64,000 nucleotides of DNA from NCBI GenBank assembly GCA_937989875.1, contig CALKBO010000030.1, forward strand, positions 94,840 to 158,839, read 5' to 3'. This document shows positions 55,137 to 63,910 of the stretch, one piece after another. This stretch comes from an uncultured Collinsella sp. (lineage in GTDB: Bacteria > Actinomycetota > Coriobacteriia > Coriobacteriales > Coriobacteriaceae). The notes beneath the pieces are model-generated. The model saw only the letters and a list, made by a program, of their open reading frames with translations, was not told where the DNA came from and did no database searches. The position numbers and the translations under genes were made by a program. Every line of letters begins with the position of its first letter. Position 1 is the stretch's first letter.

Positions 55137-55466
55137 TCACAGCGCCGCAGCGATCGCTTCAGTCACAAACTTATTGAGTGACTCACCCTTCTTTGCCGCT
55201 GCCAGCGCTGCTTGCTTGTGGAGCTCAGAGCCCGTTCTTACGTTGAACGAGCCCTTAAAAGCCCGCTCGGGTTCCTTGCCCTTCTCGGCGCAAAACTCAA
55301 GGTAATCGTCGACGGCGTCGTGGAAGCATTGCTCCACTTCTTCAGCCGTGGAGCCTTCAAATACGATTGCGTCCCTAATGCCGGCGACCATACCTGTTAG
55401 CACATGCTGTTCGGCATCGAACTCGACCGGGGCGAAATAACCCTTGTATGCCAAAACGTTACTCAT
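55137..55466 (-). CDS. hicB: HicB-type antitoxin
   Basis: A 109-aa antitoxin. The N-terminal degenerate RNase H-like part (YKGYFAPVEFDAEQHVLTGMVAGI) binds the toxin, and the C-terminal FNVRTGSELHKQAALAAAKK with SLNKFVTEAI is a ribbon-helix-helix DNA-binding domain. ATG 55466 follows GGAGG. Its start overlaps the hicA stop by 8 bp, with toxin first, the common hicAB order. Confidence 0.9.
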   Translation of the reverse strand: MSNVLAYKGYFAPVEFDAEQHVLTGMVAGIRDAIVFEGSTAEEVEQCFHDAVDDYLEFCAEKGKEPERAFKGSFNVRTGSELHKQAALAAAKKGESLNKFVTEAIAAAL

Positions 55467-55722
55467 GACTACCTCCGACATCTTGCAGAAAGCGAACGAT
55501 GTTTCGAATGGTCCCCGCTGTCAATTCGTCAGATGGATGAGGCGCGTGCATTACGAACATCCTGCCATCTGATGGCCTGTAGAAGCGAACGCGCGATCCG
55601 GACGTCTTGCCTTTGCTGTCCATTTCAAAGCCATATGAAGCCATAACTTTAAGAAAGTCAGCAAATCTATACGTTGAAGGACAGCTAAGCAGCTGGGCGA
55701 TGAGTTTATCGGATCGAGTCAT
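55459..55722 (-). CDS. hicA: HicA-type mRNA interferase toxin
   Basis: An 87-aa small toxin with the double-stranded RNA-binding-like fold. GYEFM-like GFEMDSKGKTSGSRVRF and the following HAPHPSDELTAGTIRNIVRFL match HicA, where a histidine in this region cleaves RNA. Slightly longer than the usual 60-80 aa. The promoter upstream is clear and carries a palindrome. Confidence 0.85.
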   Translation of the reverse strand: MTRSDKLIAQLLSCPSTYRFADFLKVMASYGFEMDSKGKTSGSRVRFYRPSDGRMFVMHAPHPSDELTAGTIRNIVRFLQDVGGSHE

Positions 55723-55736
55723 CCCGCCTCACATTC

Positions 55737-55774
55737 TGCAACTATATTCTAGTTGCAATTTCAGTTCGATGCAA
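55737..55774 (-). promoter_or_regulatory. hicAB promoter with overlapping operator
   Basis: On the minus strand TTGCAT (55769-55774), 17-bp spacer, TAGAAT (55746-55751). The -10 hexamer sits inside a palindrome with arms TGCAACTA (55737-55744) and TAGTTGCA (55750-55757), the expected place for HicB autorepression. Confidence 0.65.
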
Positions 55775-55867
55775 GCACCTCTACTATAGAACATGTGTGC
55801 GTATAGAACAAGTGTTCGAACTACGCAAAGGTACCTGCCCCTTCGTGATAGTTTTGCTTGCCGTGCG

Positions 55868-58800
55868 TTAGCCCAGCAGGTCGATGACGTTAAAGCCGGC
55901 GTTGCTCTTGGCGATGACGTCTCGGCCGCCAAAGACGCACGTTGGCGACTCGGCTGCGATACGCGCCACGTCGGCGCCGAGCGAGCGCAGCTCACCGGGC
56001 GTGGCGGCAAGCATCTGGGCGCGGCGCTCCTCGCGTGCATGCGGATCGAGCCCGGCCAGGTAGGTCGTGTTGCGACGCTTGGTGAGCGCGTACGGCTTCA
56101 CCGGCGCGTCCATGCCGCTCACGCAGCTCACGATAAAGCCCTCAAAGGCGGCCTCGTCGGGCTCAAAGCTGCCGAGCCATTCGCCCGCGCGCGCCACGCG
56201 CTCAATCGAGGGGTCGATTGCCGGGTCGCGGTAGGTGTAGAACGCCGCCTGACGCTCGCCGGCCGCGCGGAATCCGCAGCCGTACGCGCCGCCCTTCACG
56301 CGGATCTCGTTCCACAGGTAGTCGTAGGAAAGCGCGTTGGCGGCAACCGCCCAGGCGCCCGTCACGTCGATGCTCAAGCGACGCGGATCGCACGCGCTTG
56401 CCGCAAAGCAGATATCGCTGGGGATGACAAAGGCCTCGTGGCGGTCGCGCGGCGTCGGCACCACGAGCGCGTTGCGGCCGGCATCGGTGCCATGGCCCGC
56501 GCCCAGCCCCAGGTCGCCTGCAGCGGCCCAGTACGCGTCAAAGTCCTCATCGCTGCCGGTAAAGCTCGCCATGCAGCCATCGGCCACAAAGATGTGGCCT
56601 GCCAGCTCGGCAAGCTTGGCACGCAGGCCGTCCAGGCGCTCGTCAAAGTGCTCGAGCAGATCGCGCAGGAACAGATAGAAGTCCACGCCCGAAAGCTGCT
56701 CGCGCACCACGGCCGAAGGCGAGCTATAGCTCATCGCGCGACCGAGCGCCGCCGAGTGGCCGTTGTTGATAAAGCCCTGCTCAAGCCCAATGCGAATCTG
56801 TGTGAGCACGTCGCGCACGCGGTCGGCGTCGGCATTGAGCAAAAGCGTGCTCGACCACACCTCGCGCGGCAGGCTTGCCAGCGCATCGATCTTCTCGGAC
56901 AGGGCGCCAGCGCTCACCAGCAGGTAGGGGCGCACGCCGTCCACGTCGGGCTGGGTCATGACCTCGGTCGTAAAGCTCAAAAAGCCCAGCTTGCCGGCGA
57001 GCAAGTTGTCGAGCTCCTCGGCCGAGTGCTCGCTCGTGGGCAGCTGTTTGAGCAGGCGGCAGAGCAGCGTCACATAGGGCAGGTCTTCAAACGCGACGCA
57101 GCTCAGGTCGAAATACTGCATGGCGTAGGCCAGGCGGTTGGTGGGGATGCCGTGGCGCAGGCAGGGGATGGGCGCGGTCGTGTCCACGACCAGCGGCGGC
57201 TCGGGGCGCGCCTCGCCAATGTCGGACACGCGCAGACGCGGCAGCGTGGCCTTGGCCTCGGGTGTGTCCTCCGCCTCCTGCGCGGCACGCAGCGCGGCCG
57301 TGCGCTCGACCACATTGGCCAGTTCGGCATCGGTCATGGCGTCACGCTTGGCTGCCAGCTCGGCGGCCTCGGCACCCTCCGAACCCTCGGCGGCGTCCAC
57401 CGGCACCAGCTCGACCAGCGCCATGTGGTCGTTTTCCAGCACCAGCTCGCGCAGCAGGTCCTCAAAATAGCTGCCGTCCAGCTCGCCACGAAGCTCCTCG
57501 TACACCGGGCCGTACTTGAGCGCCAGCGTCGCGGCGTCGTCATCGTAGAGCCAGGTGCTCAGCGCGTCGCACGCAATGGCCACACCGTCGGCGATACCGT
57601 AGTCGCGCTGGCGCAGGTCGTATTCGTTGCTGCTGATGATGGCTTCCAAGCGCTCGCGCGGAACGCCGTGCTTGCACAGGTCGCGGCAGGCGTCCTGGAA
57701 CACGCGGCGCAGATCGCGCGCCACGCCGGGCTGCGCGTTTTGCAGCATGATGAGCTCGTAGGGCTGCAGGCTCTCGGCCGCGGTGTAGCTCACCACGTTG
57801 CCGCCCAGGCCGGCGGCCAGAATGGCCTTCTTAACCGGCGCTTCGTTGGAGCCCAGCAACGCCTCGAACAGGATATCCGCCGCGATCGTGCGCTTACGGT
57901 CGAGCGCGCTGCCCAGCACCAGGCCCAGGCCAACCAGGGCGTTCTCGGGCGTGGTTGCCATCTCGACGCGCTTATACTCGCAGGTCACGGGCGCTTGCAC
58001 GCCCAGCGGATTGGGCGCCAGCGTGGACGGGTCCTCGCCGGCGGCGACGGCAGCGTCCATGCGGCGACTCGCGGCACTCGGCTGCGACAGATAGCGCTCG
58101 TCCAAAAAGGCCAGTGCGCGGTCCACGTCCAGGTCGCCGTAGAGCGTGATATAGGAGTTGGAAGGATTGTAGTGGCGCGCGTGCGTATCCAGGAACTGCT
58201 CGTAGGTGAGCGCAGGGATCGCGCGTGGGTCACCGCCGCTCTCGTGCGCATAGGCGGTGTCGGGATAGAGCGCGGCGTTGACGGCGTCGTCCAGCACGCT
58301 CATGGGGTCGGACAACGCGCCCTTCATCTCGTTGAACACCACGCCGTTATAGCGCAGCGTGCCCTCGCGCAGGCTCGCGAAGCTGCCGTCGCCCTCGCCC
58401 TCGGCGCCCTCCGGCAGGTCCAACTCGTAGTGCCAGCCCTCCTGCTCAAAAATGGTGGGTTTGGTGTAGATGGCCGGGTTGAACACAGCGTCCAGGTACA
58501 CGTCCATTAGGTTGTACAGGTCCTGCTCGTTGGTGGTGGCAACGGGGTAGATGGTCTTGTCGGGGTAGGTCATGGCGTTGAGGAACGTCTGCATGGAGCT
58601 CTTGATCAGGTCGACAAACGGCTCCTTGACGGGGAACTTAGCCGACCCGCACAGCACCGAGTGCTCAAGAATATGGAATACGCCGGTGGAATCGGCCGGC
58701 GGCGTCTTAAAGCCAATGGCAAAGGCCTTGTTCTCGTCGTCGCACGCCAGGTACAGCAGGCGAGCGCCCGAGGCGGTGTGGCGCAGCACGTAAGCGTCCG

Positions 58801-58912
58801 AGTCGAGCTCGGGCACGGTCTCGCGGCGCTCGACGGCAAAGCCGTGACAGGTGGTGCCGGGCACCAGCAGCGCGGAGGCAACGGCGCGCGGGTCGGTTGA
58901 GGTGGTGGGCAT
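55868..58912 (-). CDS. M16 family (PreP-like) zinc metallopeptidase
   Basis: A 1014-aa two-half peptidase. The inverted zinc motif HILEH (His80, Glu83, His84) is near the start, and the length and FVDLIKSSMQTFLNAMTYPDKTIYP segment place it in the M16C presequence-protease group, which degrades peptides inside a closed chamber. ATG 58912 follows AAAGGAG; the open frame continues about 113 codons upstream through a repeat array and is not likely coding. No signal peptide, so cytoplasmic. Confidence 0.9.
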   Translation of the reverse strand: MPTTSTDPRAVASALLVPGTTCHGFAVERRETVPELDSDAYVLRHTASGARLLYLACDDENKAFAIGFKTPPADSTGVFHILEHSVLCGSAKFPVKEPFVDLIKSSMQTFLNAMTYPDKTIYPVATTNEQDLYNLMDVYLDAVFNPAIYTKPTIFEQEGWHYELDLPEGAEGEGDGSFASLREGTLRYNGVVFNEMKGALSDPMSVLDDAVNAALYPDTAYAHESGGDPRAIPALTYEQFLDTHARHYNPSNSYITLYGDLDVDRALAFLDERYLSQPSAASRRMDAAVAAGEDPSTLAPNPLGVQAPVTCEYKRVEMATTPENALVGLGLVLGSALDRKRTIAADILFEALLGSNEAPVKKAILAAGLGGNVVSYTAAESLQPYELIMLQNAQPGVARDLRRVFQDACRDLCKHGVPRERLEAIISSNEYDLRQRDYGIADGVAIACDALSTWLYDDDAATLALKYGPVYEELRGELDGSYFEDLLRELVLENDHMALVELVPVDAAEGSEGAEAAELAAKRDAMTDAELANVVERTAALRAAQEAEDTPEAKATLPRLRVSDIGEARPEPPLVVDTTAPIPCLRHGIPTNRLAYAMQYFDLSCVAFEDLPYVTLLCRLLKQLPTSEHSAEELDNLLAGKLGFLSFTTEVMTQPDVDGVRPYLLVSAGALSEKIDALASLPREVWSSTLLLNADADRVRDVLTQIRIGLEQGFINNGHSAALGRAMSYSSPSAVVREQLSGVDFYLFLRDLLEHFDERLDGLRAKLAELAGHIFVADGCMASFTGSDEDFDAYWAAAGDLGLGAGHGTDAGRNALVVPTPRDRHEAFVIPSDICFAASACDPRRLSIDVTGAWAVAANALSYDYLWNEIRVKGGAYGCGFRAAGERQAAFYTYRDPAIDPSIERVARAGEWLGSFEPDEAAFEGFIVSCVSGMDAPVKPYALTKRRNTTYLAGLDPHAREERRAQMLAATPGELRSLGADVARIAAESPTCVFGGRDVIAKSNAGFNVIDLLG

Positions 58913-59048
58913 ATGCAGTCTCCTTTGACGCCCCATCGGGGGCGAATCGAGTCGAATCCTCGAGAGTATACCCATATGGGGTCGCGGTTCTGCAGCGAAC
59001 TGACGACGATGCAGCCGGATTGGGCAAAGGCCCCGCGTGACCGCCGCG

Positions 59049-59223
59049 CGAGCGTGGAAATTTGGACACTCGCCAAACGAGAGTGGATATTCGGACAGAC
59101 GAGCGAGGATTTCCGGACACCTATCGAACGAGAGTGGATATTTGGACGGAATCTGCCACAAAAGCCCCAAAAACCGTCCAAATATCCACTCTCGATATCC
59201 GACTGTCCGAAAATCCTCGCTCG
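59049..59223. repeat. Array of six 19-nt units, four direct and two inverted
   Basis: Consensus CGAGAGTGGATATTTGGAC. Forward units start at 59049, 59078, 59100 and 59129; inverted units occupy 59176-59194 and 59205-59223. Spacing is 29, 22, 29 and 29 bp. Units 3-4 and 5-6 are mirror images, so 59100-59223 folds back. It fills the centre of the 370-bp gap 58913-59282. Confidence 0.8.
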
Positions 59224-59282
59224 TGCGGTGACGGCTACGGCAAGGCGTCATCGCCGGATCGACAATGGCTCTGCCGGATGAC

Positions 59283-59774
59283 TTATTCCTGCGCAGCTTC
59301 GTGCTCGTCCATCAAGAACAGCCTAAGAACCAGCTTGATGACATATCCCGGTTTGACTTCTGCCGCGTCAAAGACGCGGCGCTCGGCGAGCTCGCCGCAG
59401 TATGCATAGATGTCGCGGATAAGGTCCGCGCCCGAAAGCGTAAACATGTAGCCTGCGTCCGAAAGCGCATTGGGCGCGGCGGGCAACTTGGCCATGTGGC
59501 AGAACGTTTGCAGGTCGGGCGCCATAACATTCTGGTAGTCGAGGTGGCCGTTGGCATCCTGTTCGGCAAGCTCCAATTGGCGCACAAAATCCAGCGCCGC
59601 TGCTAACACAAAGCTCGGTGTAGGCGCATTGACGTCCTGAGTGGTCGCCACAAGCCTGCCCGCCGCCTGCGTGACAAGCCAAGCGACCTCGCGCTGGCAG
59701 CGCACGGCCTTGCGCGTAACCGGCTTGATGGACGAAGAAGAAACGCTCCCCTTAGGCGGATTCGAAGCAGCCAT
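59283..59774 (-). CDS. Hypothetical protein
   Basis: I do not recognise this 163-aa protein. It has a Ser/Lys-rich start, then mostly helical sequence without membrane segments; a hydrophobic helix pattern lies near LAAALDFVRQLEL and the end is acidic. ATG 59774 has GGGAGGG upstream, which supports a real gene. It lies alone between the repeat array and the restriction-modification locus. Confidence 0.6.
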   Translation of the reverse strand: MAASNPPKGSVSSSSIKPVTRKAVRCQREVAWLVTQAAGRLVATTQDVNAPTPSFVLAAALDFVRQLELAEQDANGHLDYQNVMAPDLQTFCHMAKLPAAPNALSDAGYMFTLSGADLIRDIYAYCGELAERRVFDAAEVKPGYVIKLVLRLFLMDEHEAAQE

Positions 59775-59900
59775 AAGACCCTCCCATGAACAATCCGGTC
59801 CAACAAGCCCGGATGAAACACGTGCTACATCAGTATACAGGGGAGTGGGATGGAAAAAACGGAGTCGACAGCGTGAACTGCCGGCTCCTGATTGCTTGCC

Positions 59901-61163
59901 TTAGAGGCTGTACACTTCGACCATAGCTTCGCCAATGCGATGGGGCACGCCGGTGACGAGTGCGTTGCCCATGCAGAAGGCTCGATGGCCGTCAGTCATG
60001 CCCGTATCGGTCCAGCCTTTCGGGAATCCCTGAAGCTGATCGAGCTCGTCGGGAACAAGACGGCGGAAACGGCCATCGGGACATTCGATGACGTGCTTGA
60101 AGCGGCTCGCTCCCGTGCCGCCTTCTCCTGTGAGGATGGTGCGGCTCGGCTTGTCGGTGGCATCCGGGAAGCTCATGGCTCCTTCGGAATACGTGTACGT
60201 AAAGCCTGTCTTTTTGTTAGTGCGCTCTTCGCGCTTGCTGCCCTTAAGGTAGCGCCAGTCGGGAAGCTTTTCGTCGGAGATGTAGAACTGCTCCGGGACA
60301 TAAGCCTCGTCGACAAGCACGTCGCCAAGCACGTGGCGCTCACCGTGATAGTCCTCGGCAAAGTCGCAGGTCAGAACATGACAGCCCTGCATGACGCCAG
60401 CATTCTTGAATTGAGAGGTCTTTTGGCCGACGCCAAAACGAGTTGAGTTCTCGTAGGGGTCGGGTAAAACATCGAGCTCGGACATCTCGTCGGGATAGAT
60501 GGCGGGGAAGGCTTTAGCCATGACGCCGTTGTGCATGCGATCAACGAGATCAACCTTGCCAGCGTCCTTTTCGCAGAAGATATAAACACGCTTGCGACGC
60601 TGGGGGAAACCGTATTCGGCAGAGTTGACCACGCGCCATTCGACCGTGTAGTCGAGGTCGGCAAGACAACTTAGGATGATGGCGAAGTCGCGACCGCGTT
60701 GAGACGCGGGCGATTTGAGCAGGCGGTCGACGTTTTCGAAGAGGCCGAACTTGGGTTCCTTCATCTCGAGGAAGTGATAGATGTCCCACCAGAGGACACC
60801 CTTCTTGCCCTCGATGCCGTGCGCCTGATTGAGCGGGCGTGCAACAGAGTAGTCCTGGCAAGGGAAGCCACCGACGACCATTTGCACGTCGGGGATTTTA
60901 ATTTCGCCGGCTTCAGCCTGCTCCAGGACCTTATTGATATCTTCGTTAACAACGGAATCTTCGCCAAAGCGGTCCATGTAACAACGTGCCGCAAACTGAC
61001 GCGCCTTGGTTCCGGGCGGTTCCCACTGGTTGGCCCAAATGGTGCGGAAGGGGCCGGCGGGGTTCATGTAGAAATCTGGATAACGAGGGTCAGCGTAGCC
61101 TTCGAGGCCCAAACGGAATCCGCCGACGCCAGCAAAAAGCTCGGCAATATTAATCTCAGACAC
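59901..61163 (-). CDS. DNA (cytosine-5) methyltransferase of a Sau3AI-type system
   Basis: A 420-aa C5 methylase. Motif I AELFAGVGGFRLGLEG, motif IV GGFPCQDYSV (catalytic Cys102), motif VI FENVDRLL, motif VIII PQRRKRVYIF and motif X GNALVTGVPHRIGEAM are all present. I start at GTG 61163 (VSEINIAEL) behind TGGAG; an ATG frame start at 61226 has no such site. It is divergent from a Sau3AI-like endonuclease, so it probably methylates the cytosine of GATC. Confidence 0.9.
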   Translation of the reverse strand: MSEINIAELFAGVGGFRLGLEGYADPRYPDFYMNPAGPFRTIWANQWEPPGTKARQFAARCYMDRFGEDSVVNEDINKVLEQAEAGEIKIPDVQMVVGGFPCQDYSVARPLNQAHGIEGKKGVLWWDIYHFLEMKEPKFGLFENVDRLLKSPASQRGRDFAIILSCLADLDYTVEWRVVNSAEYGFPQRRKRVYIFCEKDAGKVDLVDRMHNGVMAKAFPAIYPDEMSELDVLPDPYENSTRFGVGQKTSQFKNAGVMQGCHVLTCDFAEDYHGERHVLGDVLVDEAYVPEQFYISDEKLPDWRYLKGSKREERTNKKTGFTYTYSEGAMSFPDATDKPSRTILTGEGGTGASRFKHVIECPDGRFRRLVPDELDQLQGFPKGWTDTGMTDGHRAFCMGNALVTGVPHRIGEAMVEVYSL

Positions 61164-61303
61164 GTTTCTCCAATCGCTGCTGTGTCCGGTTATGGTGGTC
61201 ACAACAATAACCGATCGAGGGGACAATCAAGACCTCAATTTTCTGGGCGTTAGTAGTTGCTCTGAACTACCATGAGGTTAGTTGCGAGTTTCGGAGGTAT
61301 CCC

Positions 61304-62809
61304 GTGTCTAAGAAGCGCCTCGATTTCAAGCGCATGCTTGACGATACTGATTTTTCTGACCCCTCAAGTATTGAGCGCTATGCTGCCAATCTCGATGGCA
61401 TGACGTTCCGCGATATTCTCGAGCTCGGTATTGCTCCGGAGGGGGAGAGTGCGCCCAAGGACTTTGGCTCCAAGAAGTACAAAGGCGGTATGGGCACTCT
61501 TATCGAAGAACGTTACTTTGGCTACAAGGCCAATAGTGACGATCGCCCCGACTTTCCCGAGGCGGGCGTTGAGCTCAAGGCAACGTGTTTTGATGTGCTC
61601 AAGAACGGCCGGAAGTCTGCTGGCGAGCGCCTTGTCCTGACCATGATTCCTTATGACCGACCTGTTTCGCTCGACTACGACAGTTCTCACCTCAAGACCA
61701 AGCTCAGCAATATCCTGTTGATTTACTACGGCCGAGATCGTTCCATCGATAAATACGACCAACGCATTGAGCGTGCGGTCATGGTTCGTCTGCCCGAAGA
61801 GGACATGAAAATCATTCGCGCCGACTACGAGAAGATCATTTCCTATATTCAGGATGGCCGTGCGGACGAGCTTTCAGAAGGCATGACGACTTATCTGGGT
61901 GCTTGCACGAAGGGCGCAACTGAGGCCACAATGTGGGCGGACCAGTATTATGAATACTTCAATACCGATACGGGCGAGATTGAGCGCCATCGCGCAAAGC
62001 GTCGCGCCTTTTCCCTCAAGCGCTCGTATATGGACTATGTGCTCCATACTTATGTCCTCGGTGCTCCGCGAGTCGGGGAGAGCATTGTTCAGGACGATGG
62101 CAAGTCTATCGATTTCGAAAGTTACGTAACTGGACTTATCGAGCGCCATTACGGTGAGACCGATCGTCAAATTGCCGAACAGTATGGACTGGAGTACACG
62201 GGCAATAAGGCGCAGTGGACAACGCTCGTTTATCGTATGCTCGGAATCAAAAACAATGCTGCCGAGGAATTCGTCAAGGCAGGCATTTCCGTCCGAACTG
62301 TTCGAGTTAACAACAGGGGGCACATCGAACAGGCTATGTCGTTCCCACCGTTTGAGTTCAAGCGTTTGATTGAAGAAGACTGGGAGACGTCGCCTCTTCA
62401 TGCGTGCCTTGAGACCAATCGCTTTTTCTTCGTTGTGTTCCGTGAGGACCACGATGGCGTGCTGCGTCTCGACCGTTGTTTGTTCTGGGCGATGGGAGAA
62501 AACGAAATCGAAGGCCCAGCGAAAGCTTGTTGGGATGAGACGCGAAAGGTAATACGTGAGGGCGTTGAGCTCAATCCGTATCGGGATGCGAGCGGAAAGC
62601 TCAAAGTGACTAACAATCTGCCCGGTATGGCGGACAATCCAATTGTTCACGTTCGCCCGCATACGTCAAAAGCGGCTTACAAGTTTGCCGATGGAACAGA
62701 GATCGGTGACATCGCAAGGAATGCTTACGAACTGCCCGACGGGCGCTGGATGACGAAGCAATCGTTCTGGTTCAACAAGGGCTACCTGGAGCATATTCTG
62801 GGGCTGTAG
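61304..62809 (+). CDS. Sau3AI/MutH-family type II restriction endonuclease
   Basis: A 501-aa enzyme with the Sau3AI layout: an N-terminal MutH-like catalytic domain and a second MutH-like half. The catalytic residues are readable as Asp83 and Glu90-x-Lys92 in RPDFPEAGVELKA, the same spacing as in MutH, after KGGMGTLIEERYFGY. Sau3AI cuts before GATC, so the same site is expected. GTG 61304 follows CGGAGG. Both genes of the pair start from the 140-bp gap 61164-61303, so control of one by the other is possible there. Confidence 0.85.
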   Translation: MSKKRLDFKRMLDDTDFSDPSSIERYAANLDGMTFRDILELGIAPEGESAPKDFGSKKYKGGMGTLIEERYFGYKANSDDRPDFPEAGVELKATCFDVLKNGRKSAGERLVLTMIPYDRPVSLDYDSSHLKTKLSNILLIYYGRDRSIDKYDQRIERAVMVRLPEEDMKIIRADYEKIISYIQDGRADELSEGMTTYLGACTKGATEATMWADQYYEYFNTDTGEIERHRAKRRAFSLKRSYMDYVLHTYVLGAPRVGESIVQDDGKSIDFESYVTGLIERHYGETDRQIAEQYGLEYTGNKAQWTTLVYRMLGIKNNAAEEFVKAGISVRTVRVNNRGHIEQAMSFPPFEFKRLIEEDWETSPLHACLETNRFFFVVFREDHDGVLRLDRCLFWAMGENEIEGPAKACWDETRKVIREGVELNPYRDASGKLKVTNNLPGMADNPIVHVRPHTSKAAYKFADGTEIGDIARNAYELPDGRWMTKQSFWFNKGYLEHILGL

Positions 62810-62864
62810 CGTTTCGAGATTATTTAACAATCAACCCCTGCTCCTTGATACCTCGATGTTGCCC

Positions 62865-63551
62865 CTACAAATAAATCCCCTCACCAAGCTGCTTATGGAA
62901 CTCGGCGTGATGGTCGCGTGCCCAGGTAAAGAGCGCCTGGTCAAAGTCGGTGCGCGTGGCCGGGACGCCAAAGACGCCGGCAACTTCGACGCGCACAAAC
63001 TCCAGTGCCGGCAGCTTGTTGATGGCAGTGAGGGCAAACGGGGACGAGGGCTCCTCGAACAGATAGCGGCTGCCCTGCAGCGCGTCGCAACTGGTGCACG
63101 TGTTGCCGAGCGACGGGGCTTTGGAGGTTCGCGCGCCTACGGGCTTGTAGCCGCAGCGCTTATGAAGGTAGTCGCGGATCTCGCCCGGCACACAGCCAAG
63201 AGCGGGCACGATGGCGAGCGCGTTGGCGTTGGCCGTGTCGATGGCAATGTGCCCGGCTTCGTTGGGTGCGTGCGCGATGGCGATGCTCTCGTCGTTATCG
63301 GTTCGATAGGGAATGCCGAAGGCCGCGACCGAGGTTTCTTTGTGACACTTCCAGCACTCGCGCTTGCCCAGTACTAGATATATATACGGTGCTGAGGGGT
63401 CGGATCGGTCAACACCGGGCAGCCACTCGGCAAAGGGCTCGGGGTTGACGCCGCTGGGTACATACCAGATCTTCTTGGTCCGGTCCCATTTGGCGCCCAG
63501 CGCCTTGGCTTCTTCTTTGTGCGAAAAGGGGACATCGAGCTCGGTGCGCAT
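62865..63551 (-). CDS. DUF5710-domain protein with two zinc-knuckle-like motifs
   Basis: A 228-aa protein. Residues 1-36 (RTELDVPFSHKEEAKALGAK then WDRTKKIWYVP) are a DUF5710 domain, often found with primases, topoisomerases and plasmid proteins. The rest has ECWKCHKE and NTCTSCDA, which could bind one zinc. ATG 63551 follows AAGGAG. It lies between the restriction gene and tRNA-Val and may belong to the same acquired block. Function unknown. Confidence 0.65.
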   Translation of the reverse strand: MRTELDVPFSHKEEAKALGAKWDRTKKIWYVPSGVNPEPFAEWLPGVDRSDPSAPYIYLVLGKRECWKCHKETSVAAFGIPYRTDNDESIAIAHAPNEAGHIAIDTANANALAIVPALGCVPGEIRDYLHKRCGYKPVGARTSKAPSLGNTCTSCDALQGSRYLFEEPSSPFALTAINKLPALEFVRVEVAGVFGVPATRTDFDQALFTWARDHHAEFHKQLGEGIYL

Positions 63552-63777
63552 GGCGGCTCCTTGGTACTGCAGGTGCAAGTGGCTCAAGGATACCGCAGGG
63601 CGCAGACATCGCGGCGTTTTGCCGAGAAGTTGCGGTGCGGACTGATTGGTTATGCCGATGGATAGATCGGCAAGTAGATAGTCGGCATTTGGCCAGTTGG
63701 GCGGTTGGAACTGCCAGCGGATTTGGCGGCATAAAACAAAACAGCCCAGAGGACATAGCCTCTGAGCTGCGAACATT

Positions 63778-63852
63778 TGGTGGGCGTTAGAAGATTTGAA
63801 CTTCTGACCTCTTCCGTGTCAGGGAAGCGCTCTCCCCCTGAGCTAAACGCCC
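63778..63852 (-). tRNA. tRNA-Val (anticodon GAC)
   Basis: On the minus strand: acceptor GGGCGTT/AACGCCC, anticodon loop CTGACAC in stem CTTCC/GGAAG, T-loop GTTCAAATC, discriminator A and encoded CCA. Confidence 0.95.
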
Positions 63853-63881
63853 GATCAAGGGTGCGCAAGTGCGCAAGGGAT

Positions 63882-63910
63882 AATATAACGGAGCCTGAAC
63901 TCGGTGGCAA
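63882..63910 (-). promoter_or_regulatory. tRNA-Val promoter
   Basis: On the minus strand TTGCCA (63905-63910), a 17-bp spacer and TATATT (63882-63887), 30 bp before the tRNA. Downstream to 64000 I see nothing else. Confidence 0.7.

Noticed and set aside
59049..59223. CRISPR array
   Set aside because: Unit-to-unit spacing is only 3-10 bp, units change orientation and differ in sequence, and no cas genes are present.
58913..59251. N-terminal extension of the M16 peptidase by about 113 residues
   Set aside because: The extension runs through the 19-nt array, while ATG 58912 has AAAGGAG and starts the family homology.
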